NCBI GenBank assembly: GCA_964017125.1
Contig: OZ024916.1
Coordinates: 782,107 to 846,106 of the forward strand
Source of the DNA: Flabesymbios commensalis
Lineage: Eukaryota; Annelida; Polychaeta; Terebellida; Flabelligeridae
DNA length: 64,000 nt
Direction: 5' to 3'
The position numbers and the translations under genes are program-made. The notes under the pieces are model-generated. The model ran no database searches, had not been told where the DNA came from, and saw nothing but the letters and a program-made list of their open reading frames with translations. Of the stretch, positions 22,498 to 34,317 are shown in pieces (positions within the stretch are counted from its first letter, which is position 1; each line of letters opens with the position of its first letter).

Positions 22498-25400
22498 AGA
22501 GAGCGTATCAACCAGCCCACAGAGAGCGTATCAACCACCCCATAGAGAGCGTATCAACCACCCCACAGAGAGAATATCAACCACCCCATAGAGAGCATAT
22601 CAACCACCCCATTGAGAGCGTATAAACCACCCCATAGAGAGCGTATCAACCACCCCATAGAGAGCGTATCAACCACCCCACAGAGAGAATATCAACCACC
22701 CCATAGAGAGAATATCAACCACCCCATAGAGAGCGTATCAACCAGCCCACAGAGAGCGTATCAACCACCCCATAGAGAGCGTATCAACCAGCCCACAGAG
22801 AGAATATCAACCACCCCATAGAGAGTGTATCAACCAGCCCACAGAGAGCATATCAACCACCCCATAGAGAGCGTATCAACCACCCCACAGAGAGAATATC
22901 AACCACCCCATAGAGAGCGTATCAACCAGCCCACAGAGAGCGTATCAACCACCCCATAGAGAGCGTATCAACCACCCCACAGAGAGAATATCAACCAGCC
23001 CATAGAGAGCGTATGAACCAGCCCACAGAGAGCATATCAACCACCCCATAGAGAGCGTATCAACCACCCCACAGAGAGCGTATCAACCACCCCATAGAGA
23101 GCGTATCAACCAGCCCATAGAGAGCGTATCAGCCACCCCATAGAGAGCGTATCAACCAGCCCACAGAGAGCGTATCAACCAGCCCACAGAGAGAATATCA
23201 ACCACCCCATAGAGAGCGTATCAACCACCCCACAGAGAGAATATCAACCACCCCATAGAGAGCGTATCAACCACCCCACAGAGAGAATATCAACCACCCC
23301 ATAGAGAGCGTATCAACCAGCCCACAGAGAGCGTATCAACCACCCCATAGAGAGCGTATCAACCACCCCACAGAGAAAATATCAACCACCCCATAGAGAG
23401 CGTATCAACCAGCCCACAGAGAGCATATCAACCACCCCATAGAGAGCTTATCAACCACCCCATAGAGAGCGTATCAACCACCCCGTAGAGAGTATATCAA
23501 CCAGCCCATAGAGAGCGTATCAACCTTCCCACAGAGTGAATATCAACCACCCCATAGAGAGCGTATCAACCACCCTACAGAGAGTATATCAACCAGCCCA
23601 CAGAGAGCATATCAACCACCCCATAGAGAGCGTATCAACCACCCCACAGACAGAATATCAACCACCCCATAGAGAGCGTATCAACCAGCCCACAGAGAGC
23701 ATATCAACCACCCCATAGAGAGCGTATCAACCACCCCACAGAGAGCATATCAACCACCCTATAGAGAGCGTATCAACCAGCGCACAGATAGCATATCAAC
23801 CACCCCATAGAGAGCGTATCAACCACCCCACAGAGAGCATATCAACCACCCTATAGAGAGCGTATCAACCAGCCCACAGAGAGCATATCAACCACCCCAT
23901 AGAGAGCGTATCAACCAGCCCACAGAGAGCATATCAACAACCCCATAGAGAGCGTATCAGCCACCCCATAGAGAGCATATCAACCACCCCATAGAGAGCG
24001 TATCAACCAGCCCACAGAGAACATATCAACCAGCCCACAGAGAGCTTATCAACCGCCCCATAGAGAGCGTATCAACCACCCCATAGAGAGCGTATCAACC
24101 ACCCCACAGAGAGAATATCAACCACCCCATAGAGAGCGTATCAACCAGCCCACAGAGAGCGTATCAACCAGCCCGCAGAGAGAATATCAACCACCCCATA
24201 GAGAGCGTATCAACCACCCCACAGAGAGAATATCAACCACCCCATAGAGAGCGTATCAACCACCCCACAGAGAGAATATCAACCACCCCATAGAGAGCGT
24301 ATCAACCAGCCCACAGAGAGCGTATCAACCACCCCATAGAGAGCGTATCAACCACCCCACAGAGAAAATATCAACCACCCCATAGAGAGCGTATCAACCA
24401 GCCCACAGAGAGCATATCAACCACCCCATAGAGAGCTTATCAACCACCCCATAGAGAGCGTATCAACCACCCCGTAGAGAGTATATCAACCAGCCCATAG
24501 AGAGCGTATCAACCTTCCCACAGAGAGAATATCAACCACCCCATAGAGAGCGTATCAACCACCCCACAGAGAGTATATCAACCAGCCCACAGAGAGCATA
24601 TCAACCACCCCATACAGAGCGTATCAACCACCCCACAGAGAGAATATCAACCACCCCATAGAGAGCGTATCAACCAGCCCACAGAGAGCATATCAACCAC
24701 CCCATAGAGAGCGTATCAACCACCCCACAGAGAGCATATCAACCACCCTATAGAGAGCGTATCAACCAGCCCACAGATAGCATATCAACCACCCCATAGA
24801 GAGCGTATCAACCACCCCACAGAGAGCATATCAACCACCCTATAGAGAGCGTATCAACCAGCCCACAGAGAGCATATCAACCACCCCATAGAGAGCGTAT
24901 CAACCAGCCCACAGAGAGCATATCAACAACCCCATAGAGAGCGTATCAGCCACCCCATAGAGAGCATATCAACCACCCCATAGAGAGCGTATCAACCAGC
25001 CCACAGAGAACATATCAACCAGCCCACAGAGAGCTTATCAACCGCCCCATAGAGAGCGTATCAACCACCCCATAGAGAGCGTATCAACCACCCCACAGAG
25101 AGAATATCAACCACCCCATAGAGAGCGTATCAACCACCCCACAGAGAGAATATCAACCACCCCATAGAGAGCGTATCAACCAGCCCAAAGAGAGCGTATC
25201 AACCACCCCATAGAGAGCGTATCAACCACCCCACAGAGAGAATATCAACCACCCCATAGAGAGCGTATCAACCAGCCCACAGAGAGAATATCAACGACCC
25301 CATAGAGAGCGTATCAACCACCCCACAGAGAGCGTATCAACCACCCCATAGAGAGCGTATCAACCACCCCATAGAGAGCGTATCAACCAGCCCACAGAGA

Positions 25401-27105
25401 GCGTATCAACCACCCCATAGAGAGCGTATCAACCACCCCATAGAGAGCGTATCAACCACCCCACAGAGAGAATATCAGCCACCCCATAGAGAGCGTATCA
25501 ACCAGCCCACAGAGAGCGTATCAACCACCCCATAGAGAGCGTATCAACCACCCCACAGAGAGAATATCAACCACCCCATAGAGAGCGTATCAACCAGCCC
25601 ACAGAGAGCGTATCAACCACCCCATAGAGAGCGTATCAACCAGCCCACAGAGAGCGTATTAACCACCCCATAGAAAGCGTATAAACCACCCCATAGAGAG
25701 CGTATCAACTACCCCATAGAGAGCGTATCAACGACCCCATAGAGAGCGTATCAACCACCCCATAGAGAGCGTATCAACCACCCCATAGAGAGCGTATCAA
25801 CCAGCCCACAGAGAGCGTATCAACCACCCCATAGAGAGCGTATCAACCACCCCATAGAGAGCGTATCAACCAGCCCACAGAGAGAATATCAACCACCCCA
25901 TAGAGAGCGTATCAACCAGCCCACAGAGAGCGTATCAACCACCCCATAGAGAGAATATGAACCACCCCAAAGAGAGCGTATCAACCACCCCATAGAGAGC
26001 GTATCAACCAGCCCACAGAGAGCGTATCCACCACCCCATAGAGAGCGTATCAACCACCCCACAGAGAGAATATCAACCACCCCATAGAGAGCGTATCAAC
26101 CAGCCCACAGAGAGAATATCAACCACCCCATAGAGAGCGTATCAACCAGCCCACAGAGAGCATATCAACCAGCCCATAGAGAGCGTATCAACCACCCCAC
26201 AGAGAGCATATCAACCAGCCCACAGAGAGCGTATCAACCACCCCATAGAGAGCGTATCAACCTTCCCACAGAGAGAATATCAACCACCCCATAGAGAGCG
26301 TATCAACCTTCCCACAGAGAGAATATCAACCACCCCATAGAGAGTGTATCAACCAGCCCACAGAGAGCATATCAACCAGCCCACAGAGAGCAAATCAACC
26401 ACCCCATAGAGAGCGTATCAGCCACCCCATAGAGAGCGTATCAACCACCCCATAGAGAGCGTATCAACCACCCCATAGAGAGCGTATCAACCACCCCACA
26501 GAGAGAATATCAACCACCCCATAGAGAGCGTATCAACCAGCCCACAGAGAGCATATCAACCAGCCCATAGAGGGCGTATCAACCACCCCATAGAGAGCGT
26601 ATCGACCACCCCATAGAGAGCGTATCAGCCACCCCATAGAGAACGGATCAACCACCCAACAGAAGGAGTATTAACTACCTCAGAGAGAGCGTATAAACCA
26701 CCCCACAGAGAGCGTATCAACCACCCCATAGAGAGCTTATCAACCACCCCATAGAGAGCGTATCAACCACCCCATAGAGAGCGTATCAACCACCCCATAT
26801 AGAGCGTATCGACCACCCCATAGAGATCGTATAAACCACCCCACAGAGAGCGTATCAACCACCCCATATAGAGCGTATCAACCACCCCATATAGAGCGTA
26901 TCAACCACCCCATAGAGAGCGTATCAACCACCCCATAGAGAGCGTATCAACCACCCCATAGAGAGCGTATCAACTGCCTCGTGCTACCACGTATAGAGCA
27001 CCCCACAGATAGCGTATAAACCAACCAACAGAGAGCATATAAGCCATGACACAGGGAGCTTAGAAATCACCCAACAGAGAGCGTATAAACCACCCCACAG
27101 AGCGT
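22498..27105. repeat. 23-bp satellite, about 200 units
   Basis: Unit core CATAGAGAGCGTATCAACCA, with CCC or GCC joins. Variants (CACAGAGAG, AGAATATC, AGCATATC, CAGCCC) combine into multi-unit patterns. A 989-bp block (43 units) is tandemly repeated: rare markers CTTCCCACAGAG (23525/24514), CAGAGAAAAT (23371/24360) and AACCGCCCCA (24051/25040) all recur 989 bp apart. 23 bp shifts frame each unit, so open frames of 69-bp period appear on both strands; none is a gene. Units after about 26.6 kb are more diverged, and the array ends in broken units near 27.0-27.1 kb. Confidence 0.97.
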
Positions 27106-27165
27106 ACCAGAATCTGACGTTTATAGGCGTCAGATTCTGACGTTTAAAGTGGAGCCCCGGGCTGA
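27106..27165. repeat. Fragment of the GACGTCAGA MITE
   Basis: CAGAATCTGACGTTTATAGG and CGTCAGATTCTGACG form a hairpin as in 12438-12485, followed by AAAGTGGAGCCCCGGG. It abuts the decayed satellite edge. Confidence 0.7.
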
Positions 27166-27687
27166 GAGAGTTACAGGGCTAGCACGTGACAGATATGATG
27201 GCAGTAAGTATGTGTTTAAACGTGCATTGTGTCAAGTGCGACAGTCACGCTCGTAATGATTTCCTGTCAGTCTACAATGGCTGCGCAAAGGAACAGCATT
27301 CTGGATGCAAAAGTGGAAGGAATGCTCATGGGAGTGGTCACCCATCAAACCCACAGGAATGTCTATAGGAATGGTCCCCCATAAAAACCCACTCCAGCGA
27401 CGGCGAGCATGACGAAGCAGAGATGACACATCCTAAATGCCAAAATTACTTACATTTCTGTAATTTGAGACCAAACATTTGCAAATCTTGATGCTTAAAC
27501 TTTTATTTCATTCCCAGCAACTGTGATTTACCTAATTTATTTTCATTTAATTTATTTATTGAGACATATTTATACAGGGTGGATTATTAGCATTTTTAGC
27601 AGTCAGGCTATTTTTCATATGTGCCCTGTAGTCATTTTGCTTTATGAAAACGAACAAGCAGACTTGCTGATAAAACAGAATAAAAAC
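27166..27687. other. Non-coding stretch with element fragment
   Basis: 27464-27520 matches the tail of the CACTTGAAGTTGTG element (GAGACCAAACATTTGCAAAT, CATTCCCAGCAACTGTGATT). The cysteine-containing frame at 27186-27368 has no recognised domain. Confidence 0.45.
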
Positions 27688-27923
27688 TTAACCCTTTCAG
27701 CAGAATAAGACGCTTAGAAGTCAGAATCTGACGTGTAAAGTCGGTCACCGAGCTGTAAGAGTAAAATATTTATAACGATGATATATAACATATATAATTA
27801 TATATATGCAAATGAAGCGTATAGAGTCATCCAAGACATTTATGATGACTCCAAATTGAAAAAAATCATTTGGTCTCATGTTTTATCTAAAAATATTTCA
27901 GCGCTTGAAGGGCTTAGGGTTAA
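27688..27923. mobile_element. TTAA-bounded MITE with GTCAGAATCTGACG, copy 2
   Basis: TTAACCCTTTCAGCAGAATA at the left and GCGCTTGAAGGGCTTAGGGT ending TTAA at 27920-27923. Interior GACATTTATGATGACTCCAA parallels 12620-12640 (GACATTAATGATGATTTCAA). Same family as 12411-12704, with a shorter palindrome. Confidence 0.7.
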
Positions 27924-28161
27924 AATGTAAGAATAATTTGGCGACAGACTATAGGAAAACTGAAGGATTATTGTAACGAATTCTTTACAATTATAACGCA
28001 AAATGTATCTTGATTTGAAATGATCAAGTGTTCATTATCGCTTGTTACAACATTAGGATGACCCACTGTCTACAACGCTGAGCCAAACCTGTGACCACAT
28101 CAGCTCCCGTCAGAATTAAAATATAAGGGAACTAAATGTAATTAAAGAAAATAAACAATAA

Positions 28162-28381
28162 TTAACCCTTAAAGCGATAGGGCCTACATCAAAATAATTG
28201 AATTTTTACCCACGTGAAGTTGTGTCTACAGCGATCCACAACCTAAACTAAGTGAAAATTACTCGTATTTGTTTAATTTAATACCAAACATTTGTAAGTC
28301 CCGATTTTTAACATCAGAATCTGACGTCTACAGACGTCAGATTCTGACGTCTAAAGTCGATCCCCGCGTTGTAAGCGTTAA
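28162..28381. mobile_element. Chimeric TTAA-bounded MITE
   Basis: TTAA at both ends. The left two thirds are the CACTTGAAGTTGTG element (ACCCACGTGAAGTTGTGTCT, ATACCAAACATTTGTAAG). The right third is the GACGTCAGA family (GACGTCTACAGACGTCAGAT, end GCGTTGTAAGCGTTAA). This links the two families and suggests recombination or shared ends. Confidence 0.65.
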
Positions 28382-28517
28382 TTTTAGTGGTATTTTATTT
28401 AGTCTGAAAGTGCTTGAAAGCGTATAGATACGGTCTTAGCAGCACGATGGTTAATTTGATAATTTCACAAATTCATTTATAAAAAAATTATAATTTGGTT
28501 ATTTTATCTTGATTATT

Positions 28518-28732
28518 TTAACTCTTTAAGTGCTTCATTACTACTTAACATTTTCCTTTCATTTGAAGTTGGCATTGCTCACGCAATTGCCAACTTCAAA
28601 TGAAAGGAAAATACCTCCTCACTTAAAAATTAAACCTGCTAAATTTCACAATTTCTGTCAAATTTTAGAATTTTAGTTGTGGGAAAACAGTATGAATGCG
28701 CTTAAAAGCGTCGCCCGCACTCAAAGGGTTAA
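28518..28732 (-). mobile_element. TTAA-bounded MITE, family A, copy 2 (inverted)
   Basis: The inverse of 14155-14402, with TTAA at 28518-28521 and 28729-28732. Ends TTAACTCTTTAAGTGCTTC and, inverted, TTAACCCTTTGAGTGCGGGC. Its hairpin arms CCTTTCATTTGAAGTTGGCA and inverse are nearly perfect. Confidence 0.85.
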
Positions 28733-28952
28733 TAAACAAGCTACATTATTAAACACGTATTATTTAAGAAATAGTGTCGCGTCACCAAAATATTTCAAGG
28801 AGCGACAAATAAAAACCTGATTAACTCACCCAAGTCTCCCGAAATCCTATAGTTTGTGGCTATATGCGCCTCCTTGGCGATTCCTGTTATGTGCAGTAGG
28901 TGCTGTGGGTTATGTGAGTACTTAGGTTGTGGTCCGCCCAGACGGGGAAGTC

Positions 28953-29096
28953 AACCGTGGCGGCGATCCTAATACCGTAAACACCCCACCAAACGTCAAC
29001 CTTACCCGCGATCCCAATACCGTAAATACCCCAACAAACGTCAGCCGTGGCCGCGATCCCAATATCGTAACCCCCCCCCCCAACGTTTTAACCCTT
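28953..29096. repeat. 48-bp tandem repeat, three copies
   Basis: Unit contains CGCGATCCCAATACCGTAAA and CCCAACAAACGTCA. The translated 16-residue period includes RDPNTVNTPPNV, giving an open frame at 28929-29303. The frame ends in MITE sequence, so a gene is not supported. A C-run of 11 lies in the third unit. Confidence 0.8.
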
Positions 29097-29097
29097 T

Positions 29098-29400
29098 CAG
29101 TACGGGAACCGAATTCAGACGTTTTCGTGAATAATATTCACGAAAAAATCCGAATCGAGACCAATGTACAACGATATCACGAAACAATCCGGCTATGTTT
29201 TCTTCAAGCTCTGTCAATTAACCTTATCAGCACGTGGACCGTCTTTAGACGTCAGATCTTGACGTCTAAAGTCGCCGCAATGAAAGAATTTAAAAAATTA
29301 TAATGGCCGTAGACACATAACTCAGGTATTCAAATGAAGCAAAAAGAACTAAGACATTTATGCTGATTTCAATTTGGTCACCATGGTTTAAACAATACTA
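29098..29400. repeat. Two nested or adjacent fragments of TTAA MITEs
   Basis: A left end TTAACCCTTTCAGTACGGGA at 29098 runs into a hairpin TTTTCGTGAATAATATTCAC. A second left end TTAACCTTATCAGCACG begins at 29218 and continues with CAGATCTTGACGTCTAAAG, TATAATGGCCGTAGACAC and GAACTAAGACATTTATGCTG, parallel to 12550-12640. The right end is worn. Confidence 0.6.
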
Positions 29401-29882
29401 TATCCTGGCCTTAGGGGTTACGGCATGGAGGCACACCCAACGACAGTGACGCATCAAGGTGGTATCTGCCCCCGTAACACTTTATTGTCGTGATATACGG
29501 ATATAGTTTTATTAACAGATTGTTGAGTATTGTCGGGGTTACCTCGGGAGGTACTGGTGGTGGTGGCCGCGCTATGCACAGGCTCAAGTTGACGTGATCT
29601 ATTCATGACAGCTGTCAGTCTGTAAAACGCAGATTAATCTAAAGCCCACCCCATTGTTGTTTGCCCAGACGATCTTGATGTTCTTTGTAACTTATATTCC
29701 TACATAACGGATTAAGTGGTGTGGTTATTATGCAAAGGAAATAATAATACTCATTTAAAATGCGCTGACTTGCTCCCGAACCTGTTTTGCTTGCTAAGAA
29801 TTCAATAGCAGAATATTAATCACGATTTTTTGTTGTATTTGTGTTGTATGGTTTCTGAGCATACGAACACGACGGCAGAGTA

Positions 29883-30206
29883 TTAATCTTCGGATATCCC
29901 CAATGAGATGTATCTATTTTTCATGTTTGGTGGTACAAAGCTCAGATCTCTCAAATATATATATAATTGTTTTAAGGTTGTGTTTAATATTGGACTAATG
30001 CTGTCTTCGTCTACATTATTACTTGACAAGTTCATACTCATAATCTGTTTTAGTGGCCTCAATACATTCAAGATCTGTATAACTTCAGATATAATATTGT
30101 TTTTATATCCAAATTTTTCGAAAATAAATTGTTCGCAGATATTATTGTTTAATTGTTTTAAGTCATTCACAAATATGATATTGGCATTTATCCACCTTGT
30201 GAAATA
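29883..30206 (-). pseudogene. LINE-like C-terminal fragment, copy 1
   Basis: Reverse-strand translation (29883-30170) begins NDLKQLNNNICEQFIFEKFG and ends near PPNMKNRYISLG. In the duplicate at 31.94 kb the same frame extends upstream with YFTRWINANIIFVNDLK. A W-x-x-x-x-I-x-x-V-N-D-L pattern followed by about 100 residues is typical of the region after the reverse-transcriptase domain in CR1/L2/jockey-like LINEs. No catalytic motif is present. It could instead be a host gene fragment; I favour a LINE. The duplication boundary at 30022 cuts through it. Confidence 0.45.
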
Positions 30207-30497
30207 TAGTACTTCATACCCGTTTGTGTTGTTTTAACTTCAAACTTGCCATTTCCACAGAAAATTATATTTTTTTGAAAAAAATGATTCATCAGTATTT
30301 TTACTTCGAATTTTTAGAAAAAGCATCTGTTTCTAAAATTCTGTGAAATCTGATGGTACTAAACATGGAAATAAAATGAATCGGGCTTTAGGTGCATAAC
30401 TAGACATCAGATGTTTTGAGATCAAATTTCATTCGAAGTTGTTAGCATCATTTATTTTGACAAACCATAAGGCTTTAGTTGCTTTAACAAAAGCGTG

Positions 30498-30708
30498 TAT
30501 ATTTATCATATTCACACCTCCTTTCTCAGTCAATTAGAGTAAAGCGTGTATATTTATCATATTCACACCTCCTTTCTCAGTCAATTACAGTGTAACGTTT
30601 AACCTTTATCATATTCACACCTCCTTTCTCGGTCAATTAGAGTCAAGCGTGTATATTTATCATATTCACACCTCCTTTCTCAGTAAATTACAGTGTAACG
30701 TTTAACCC
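30498..30708. repeat. 51-bp tandem repeat, 4 units
   Basis: Unit core TATTTATCATATTCACACCT then CCTTTCTCAGTCAATTA. Short version of the array at 32297-33128. Confidence 0.95.
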
Positions 30709-30710
30709 TT

Positions 30711-30765
30711 TAATTTTCCCCACTTGAAGTTGTGTCTCGCTGACGCGATCCACAACTTCAAGTGA
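30711..30765. repeat. Hairpin of the CACTTGAAGTTGTG family
   Basis: CCACTTGAAGTTGTGTCTCG and ATCCACAACTTCAAGTG are inverse arms. It is preceded by GTTTAACCCTTTAATTTTCC. The hairpin is missing from the second duplication copy near 33137, where TTTCCCTTTGATTTGAC bridges the gap. Confidence 0.8.
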
Positions 30766-31029
30766 TTTGACAAAATGGAGGTCAATTCTTTTCAAACCTT
30801 GCTGATTGATGTCACATTTTATCTTTAACATGTTTAAAATGTGGTACTTATTGTGCTAATAAAAAACGAAAAACCGGATATATTCGGCACCGGCAGTTAA
30901 ATTGTTAATCCTGTCTTTGTGAGGCCATATAAAACAATTTTTTTTAATTCTTGTAGATATGAGTCCTTATATTAGCAATGTTGTGCTATATGAATAATTC
31001 AATGATAAAAATTATTAAAAATACCCTGC

Positions 31030-31740
31030 TTGGAATGATAATTTTTTTTTACGGTTGATTTCGCATCATTAGCACCTCTATAATGAAAATCAGGCGGATA
31101 GCAAGCGAAAATTTATGAGCTAACCGAGAAATCCAAGATGGCCGCCAAGATGGCCACAACCATATGATAAGACCTAACTTTTGAACTATTTGACTTAGAA
31201 TGTCATGTAATACCACTTTTCTCATAGTAATGCACACCAGCAGTCCATTTCTGGCATTTAATTCGTATTTAGAGTGCACAGATTCAAGATGGCCGCCAAA
31301 ATGACCGCCATTTCACAGAAAACGTCAATTTTAAATATTAAAACTAGAATGTCAAGTGACACCACTTTTTTGTAGCTATTTACATGATTTGTATTAGGAA
31401 TTACGGTGAATTTTACATCATTAGGACCTCTATAATGAATATCACGGCGGATAGCAAGCGACTATCCTTGAGCTAACTGAGAAATCCAAGATGTCCACCA
31501 AGATTGCTGTCAAGATGGCTGCTGCAGCATAAAAAACCTAACTTTTGAACCATTTGACTCAGAATATCAAGTAATACCACTTTTCTGATAGTAATGCCTA
31601 GCAGCAATCCATTCCTAGCATTGTTTTTGTCATTACAGTTCACAGATAGAAGATGGACAGACACCAAAATTCATTCTTCAGATTGTTTGGCCTATGCAAG
31701 GTCAATAACAAAGTAATGTTAAATCACAATAACTTTATTG
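31030..31740. repeat. GGCCAT-module repeat, in duplication copy 1
   Basis: Contains cores AAGATGGCCGCCAAGATGGC near 31133, AAGATGGCCGCCAAAATGAC near 31286 and a cluster near 31490-31520, with intervening text TTTGAACTATTTGACTTAGA. An inverted diverged copy is at 39260-39990. On the reverse strand two modules encode similar strings (NGLLVCITMRKVVLHDILSQ and NGLLLGITIRKVVLLDILSQ). No start-to-stop gene is apparent. Confidence 0.75.
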
Positions 31741-31941
31741 AAATAAGAATCTTAGGAACAGCCGTCTTTTTGAACGGCCAGTTTTACTGTTGGGCAATTT
31801 TGGATGGGACGGCCAAAGTTTGAAGACCTCCAAAAAGACGGCCAATATTCCGTTACAATCCCCTAAAAAAAATGGGCTTGAGAACCAAAGTCCACAGGGA
31901 TGCGATCCGCCGAGGGGGGGGGGGGCCCTACGGTAGAGGTA

Positions 31942-34317
31942 TGACAAGTTCATACTCATAATCTGTTTTAGTGGCCTCAATACATTCAAGATCTGTATAA
32001 CTTCAGATATAATATTGTTTTTATATCCAAATTTTTCGAAAATAAATTGTTCGCAGATATTATTGTTTAATTGTTTTAAGTCATTCACAAATATGATATT
32101 GGCATTTATCCACCTTGTGAAATATAAGTTATCTGTTTCTAAAATTCTGTGAAATCTGATGGTACTAAACATGGAAATAAAATGAATCGGGCTTTAGGTG
32201 CATAACTAGACATCAGATGTTTTGAGATCAAATTTCATTCGAAGTTGTTAGCATCATTTATTTTGACAAATTATAAGGCTTTAGTTGCTTTAACAAAAGC
32301 GTGTATATTTATCATATTCACACCTCCTTTCTCAGTCAATTAGAGTAAAGCGTGCATATTTATCATATTCACACCTCCTTTCTCAGTCAATTAGAGTAAA
32401 GCGTGTATATTTATCATATTCACACCTCCTTTATCAGTCAATTAGAGTAAAGCGTGTATATTTATCATATTCACACCTCCTTTCTCAGTCAATTAGAGTA
32501 AAGCGTGTATATTTATCATATTCACACCTCCTTTCTCAGTCAATTTGAGTAAAGCGTGTATATTTATCATATTCACACCTCCTTTCTCAGTCAATTACAG
32601 TGTAACGTTTAACCCTTTATCATATTCACACCTCCTTTCTCAGTCAATTAGAGTAAAGCGTGTATATTTATCATATTCACACCTCCTTTCTCAGTCAATT
32701 AGAGTAAAGCGTGTATATTTATCATATTCACACCTCCTTTCTCAGTCAATTACAGTGTAACGTTTAACCTTTATCATATTCACACCTCCTTTCTCAGTCA
32801 ATTAGAGTAAAGCGTGTATATTTATCATATTCACACCTCCTTTCTCAGTCAATTAGAGTAAAGCGTGTATATTTATCATTTTCACACCTCCTTTATCAGT
32901 CAATTACAGTGTAACGTTTAACCTTTATCATATTCACACCTCCTTTCTCAGTCAATTAGAGTAAAGGGTGTATATTTATCATATTCACACCTCCTTTCTC
33001 AGTCAATTAGAGTAAAGCGTGTATATTTATCATATCCACACCTCCTTTCTCAGTCAATTAGAGTAAAGCGTGTATATTTATCATATTCACACCTCCTTTC
33101 TCAGTAAATTACAGTGTAACGTTTAACCCTTTAATTTCCCTTTGATTTGACAAAATGGAGGTCAATTCTTTTCAAACCTTGCTGATTGATGTCACATTTT
33201 ATCTTTAACATGTTTAAAATGTGGTACTTATTGTGCTAATAAAAAACGAAAAACCGGATATATTCGGCACCGGCAGTTAAATTGTTAATCCTGTCTTTGT
33301 GAGGCCATATAAGACAATTTTTTTCAATTCTTGTAGATATGAGTCCTTATATTAGCAATGTTGTGCTATATGAATAATTCAATGATAAAAATTATTAAAA
33401 ATACCCTGCTTGGAATGATAATTTTTTTTTTACGGTTGATTTCGCATCATTAGCACCTCTATAATGAAAATCAGGCGGATAGCAAGCGAAAATTTATGAG
33501 CTAAACGAGAAATCCAAGATGGCCGCCAAGATGGCCACAACCATATGATAAGACCTAACTTTTGAACTATTTGACTTAGAATGTCATGTAATACCACTTT
33601 TCTCATAGTAATGCACACCAGCAGTCCATTTCTGGCATTTAATTCGTATTTAGAGTGCACAGATTCAAGATGGCCGCCAAAATGACCGCCATTTCACAGA
33701 AAACGTCAATTTTAAATATTAAAACTAGAATGTCAAGTGACACCACTTTTTTGTAGCTATTTACATGATTTGTATTAGGAATTACGGTGAATTTTACATC
33801 ATTAGGACCTCTATAATGAATATCACGGCGGATAGCAAGCGACTATCCTTGAGCTAACTGAGAAATCCAAGATGTCCACCAAGATTGCTGTCAAGATGGC
33901 TGCTGCAGCATAAAAAACCTAACTTTTGAACCATTTGACTCAGAATATCAAGTAATACCACTTTTCTGATAGTAATGCCTAGCAGCAATCCATTCCTAGC
34001 ATTGTTTTTATCATTACAGTTCACAGATAGAAGATGGACAGACACCAAAATTCATTCTTCAGATTGTTTGGCCTATGCAAGGTCAATAACAATGTAATGT
34101 TAAATCACAATAACTTTATTGAAATAAGAATCTTAGGAACAGCCGTCTTTTTGAACGGCCAGTTTTACTGTTGGGCAATTTTGGAAGGAACGGCCAAAGT
34201 TTGAAGACCTCCAAAAAGACGGCCAATATTCCGTTACAATCCCCTAAAAAAAATGGGCTTGAGAACCAAAGTCCACAGGGATGCGATCCGCCGAGGGCGG
34301 GGGCCCTACGGTAGAGG
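31942..34317. repeat. Tandem segmental duplication, copy 2
   Basis: Begins at the LINE-like fragment again (31942-32172, reverse strand, with about 118 bp absent relative to copy 1). It carries 16 instead of 4 of the 51-bp units, lacks the hairpin, and continues through the same GGCCAT modules into the complete SINE. The junction near 31941 fuses SINE head to LINE fragment, as expected for a simple tandem duplication. The open frame 31735-32172 crosses this junction and is chimeric. Confidence 0.9.
32297..33128. repeat. 51-bp tandem repeat, 16 units
   Basis: Same unit as 30498-30708. Some units carry the variant CAGTGTAACGTTTAACC in place of GAGTAAAGCGTGTATATT. Expanded fourfold relative to the parallel array in copy 1. 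Confidence 0.95.

Larger units (their letters stand above)
30022..31941. repeat. Tandem segmental duplication, copy 1
   Basis: This block recurs as 31942-34317. It starts in the LINE-like fragment (GACAAGTTCATACTCATAAT) and ends inside the SINE head (CCCTACGGTAGAGG). Contents in order: LINE-like piece, four 51-bp units, a CACTTGAAGTTGTG hairpin (30711-30765), then GGCCAT modules (31030-31740). Copies differ by only a few substitutions over the last 900 bp; open frames of 76 and 64 residues are identical in both. Confidence 0.9.

Noticed and set aside
22498-27105. CRISPR-like array
   Set aside because: No unique spacers; continuous 23-bp head-to-tail units in a eukaryotic context.
27186-27368. 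Small cysteine-rich secreted peptide
   Set aside because: No signal peptide, no regular cysteine spacing and an overlapping reverse frame of equal length.
28929-29303. Gene with RDPNTVNTPPNV repeats
   Set aside because: Three 48-bp repeats running straight into MITE sequence; no domain.
31030-34294. Pair of long terminal repeats bounding a retroelement
   Set aside because: The near-identical 31.0-31.9 and 33.4-34.3 kb blocks belong to one tandem duplication that includes the interval between them; no terminal TG/CA, primer site or polyprotein is seen.
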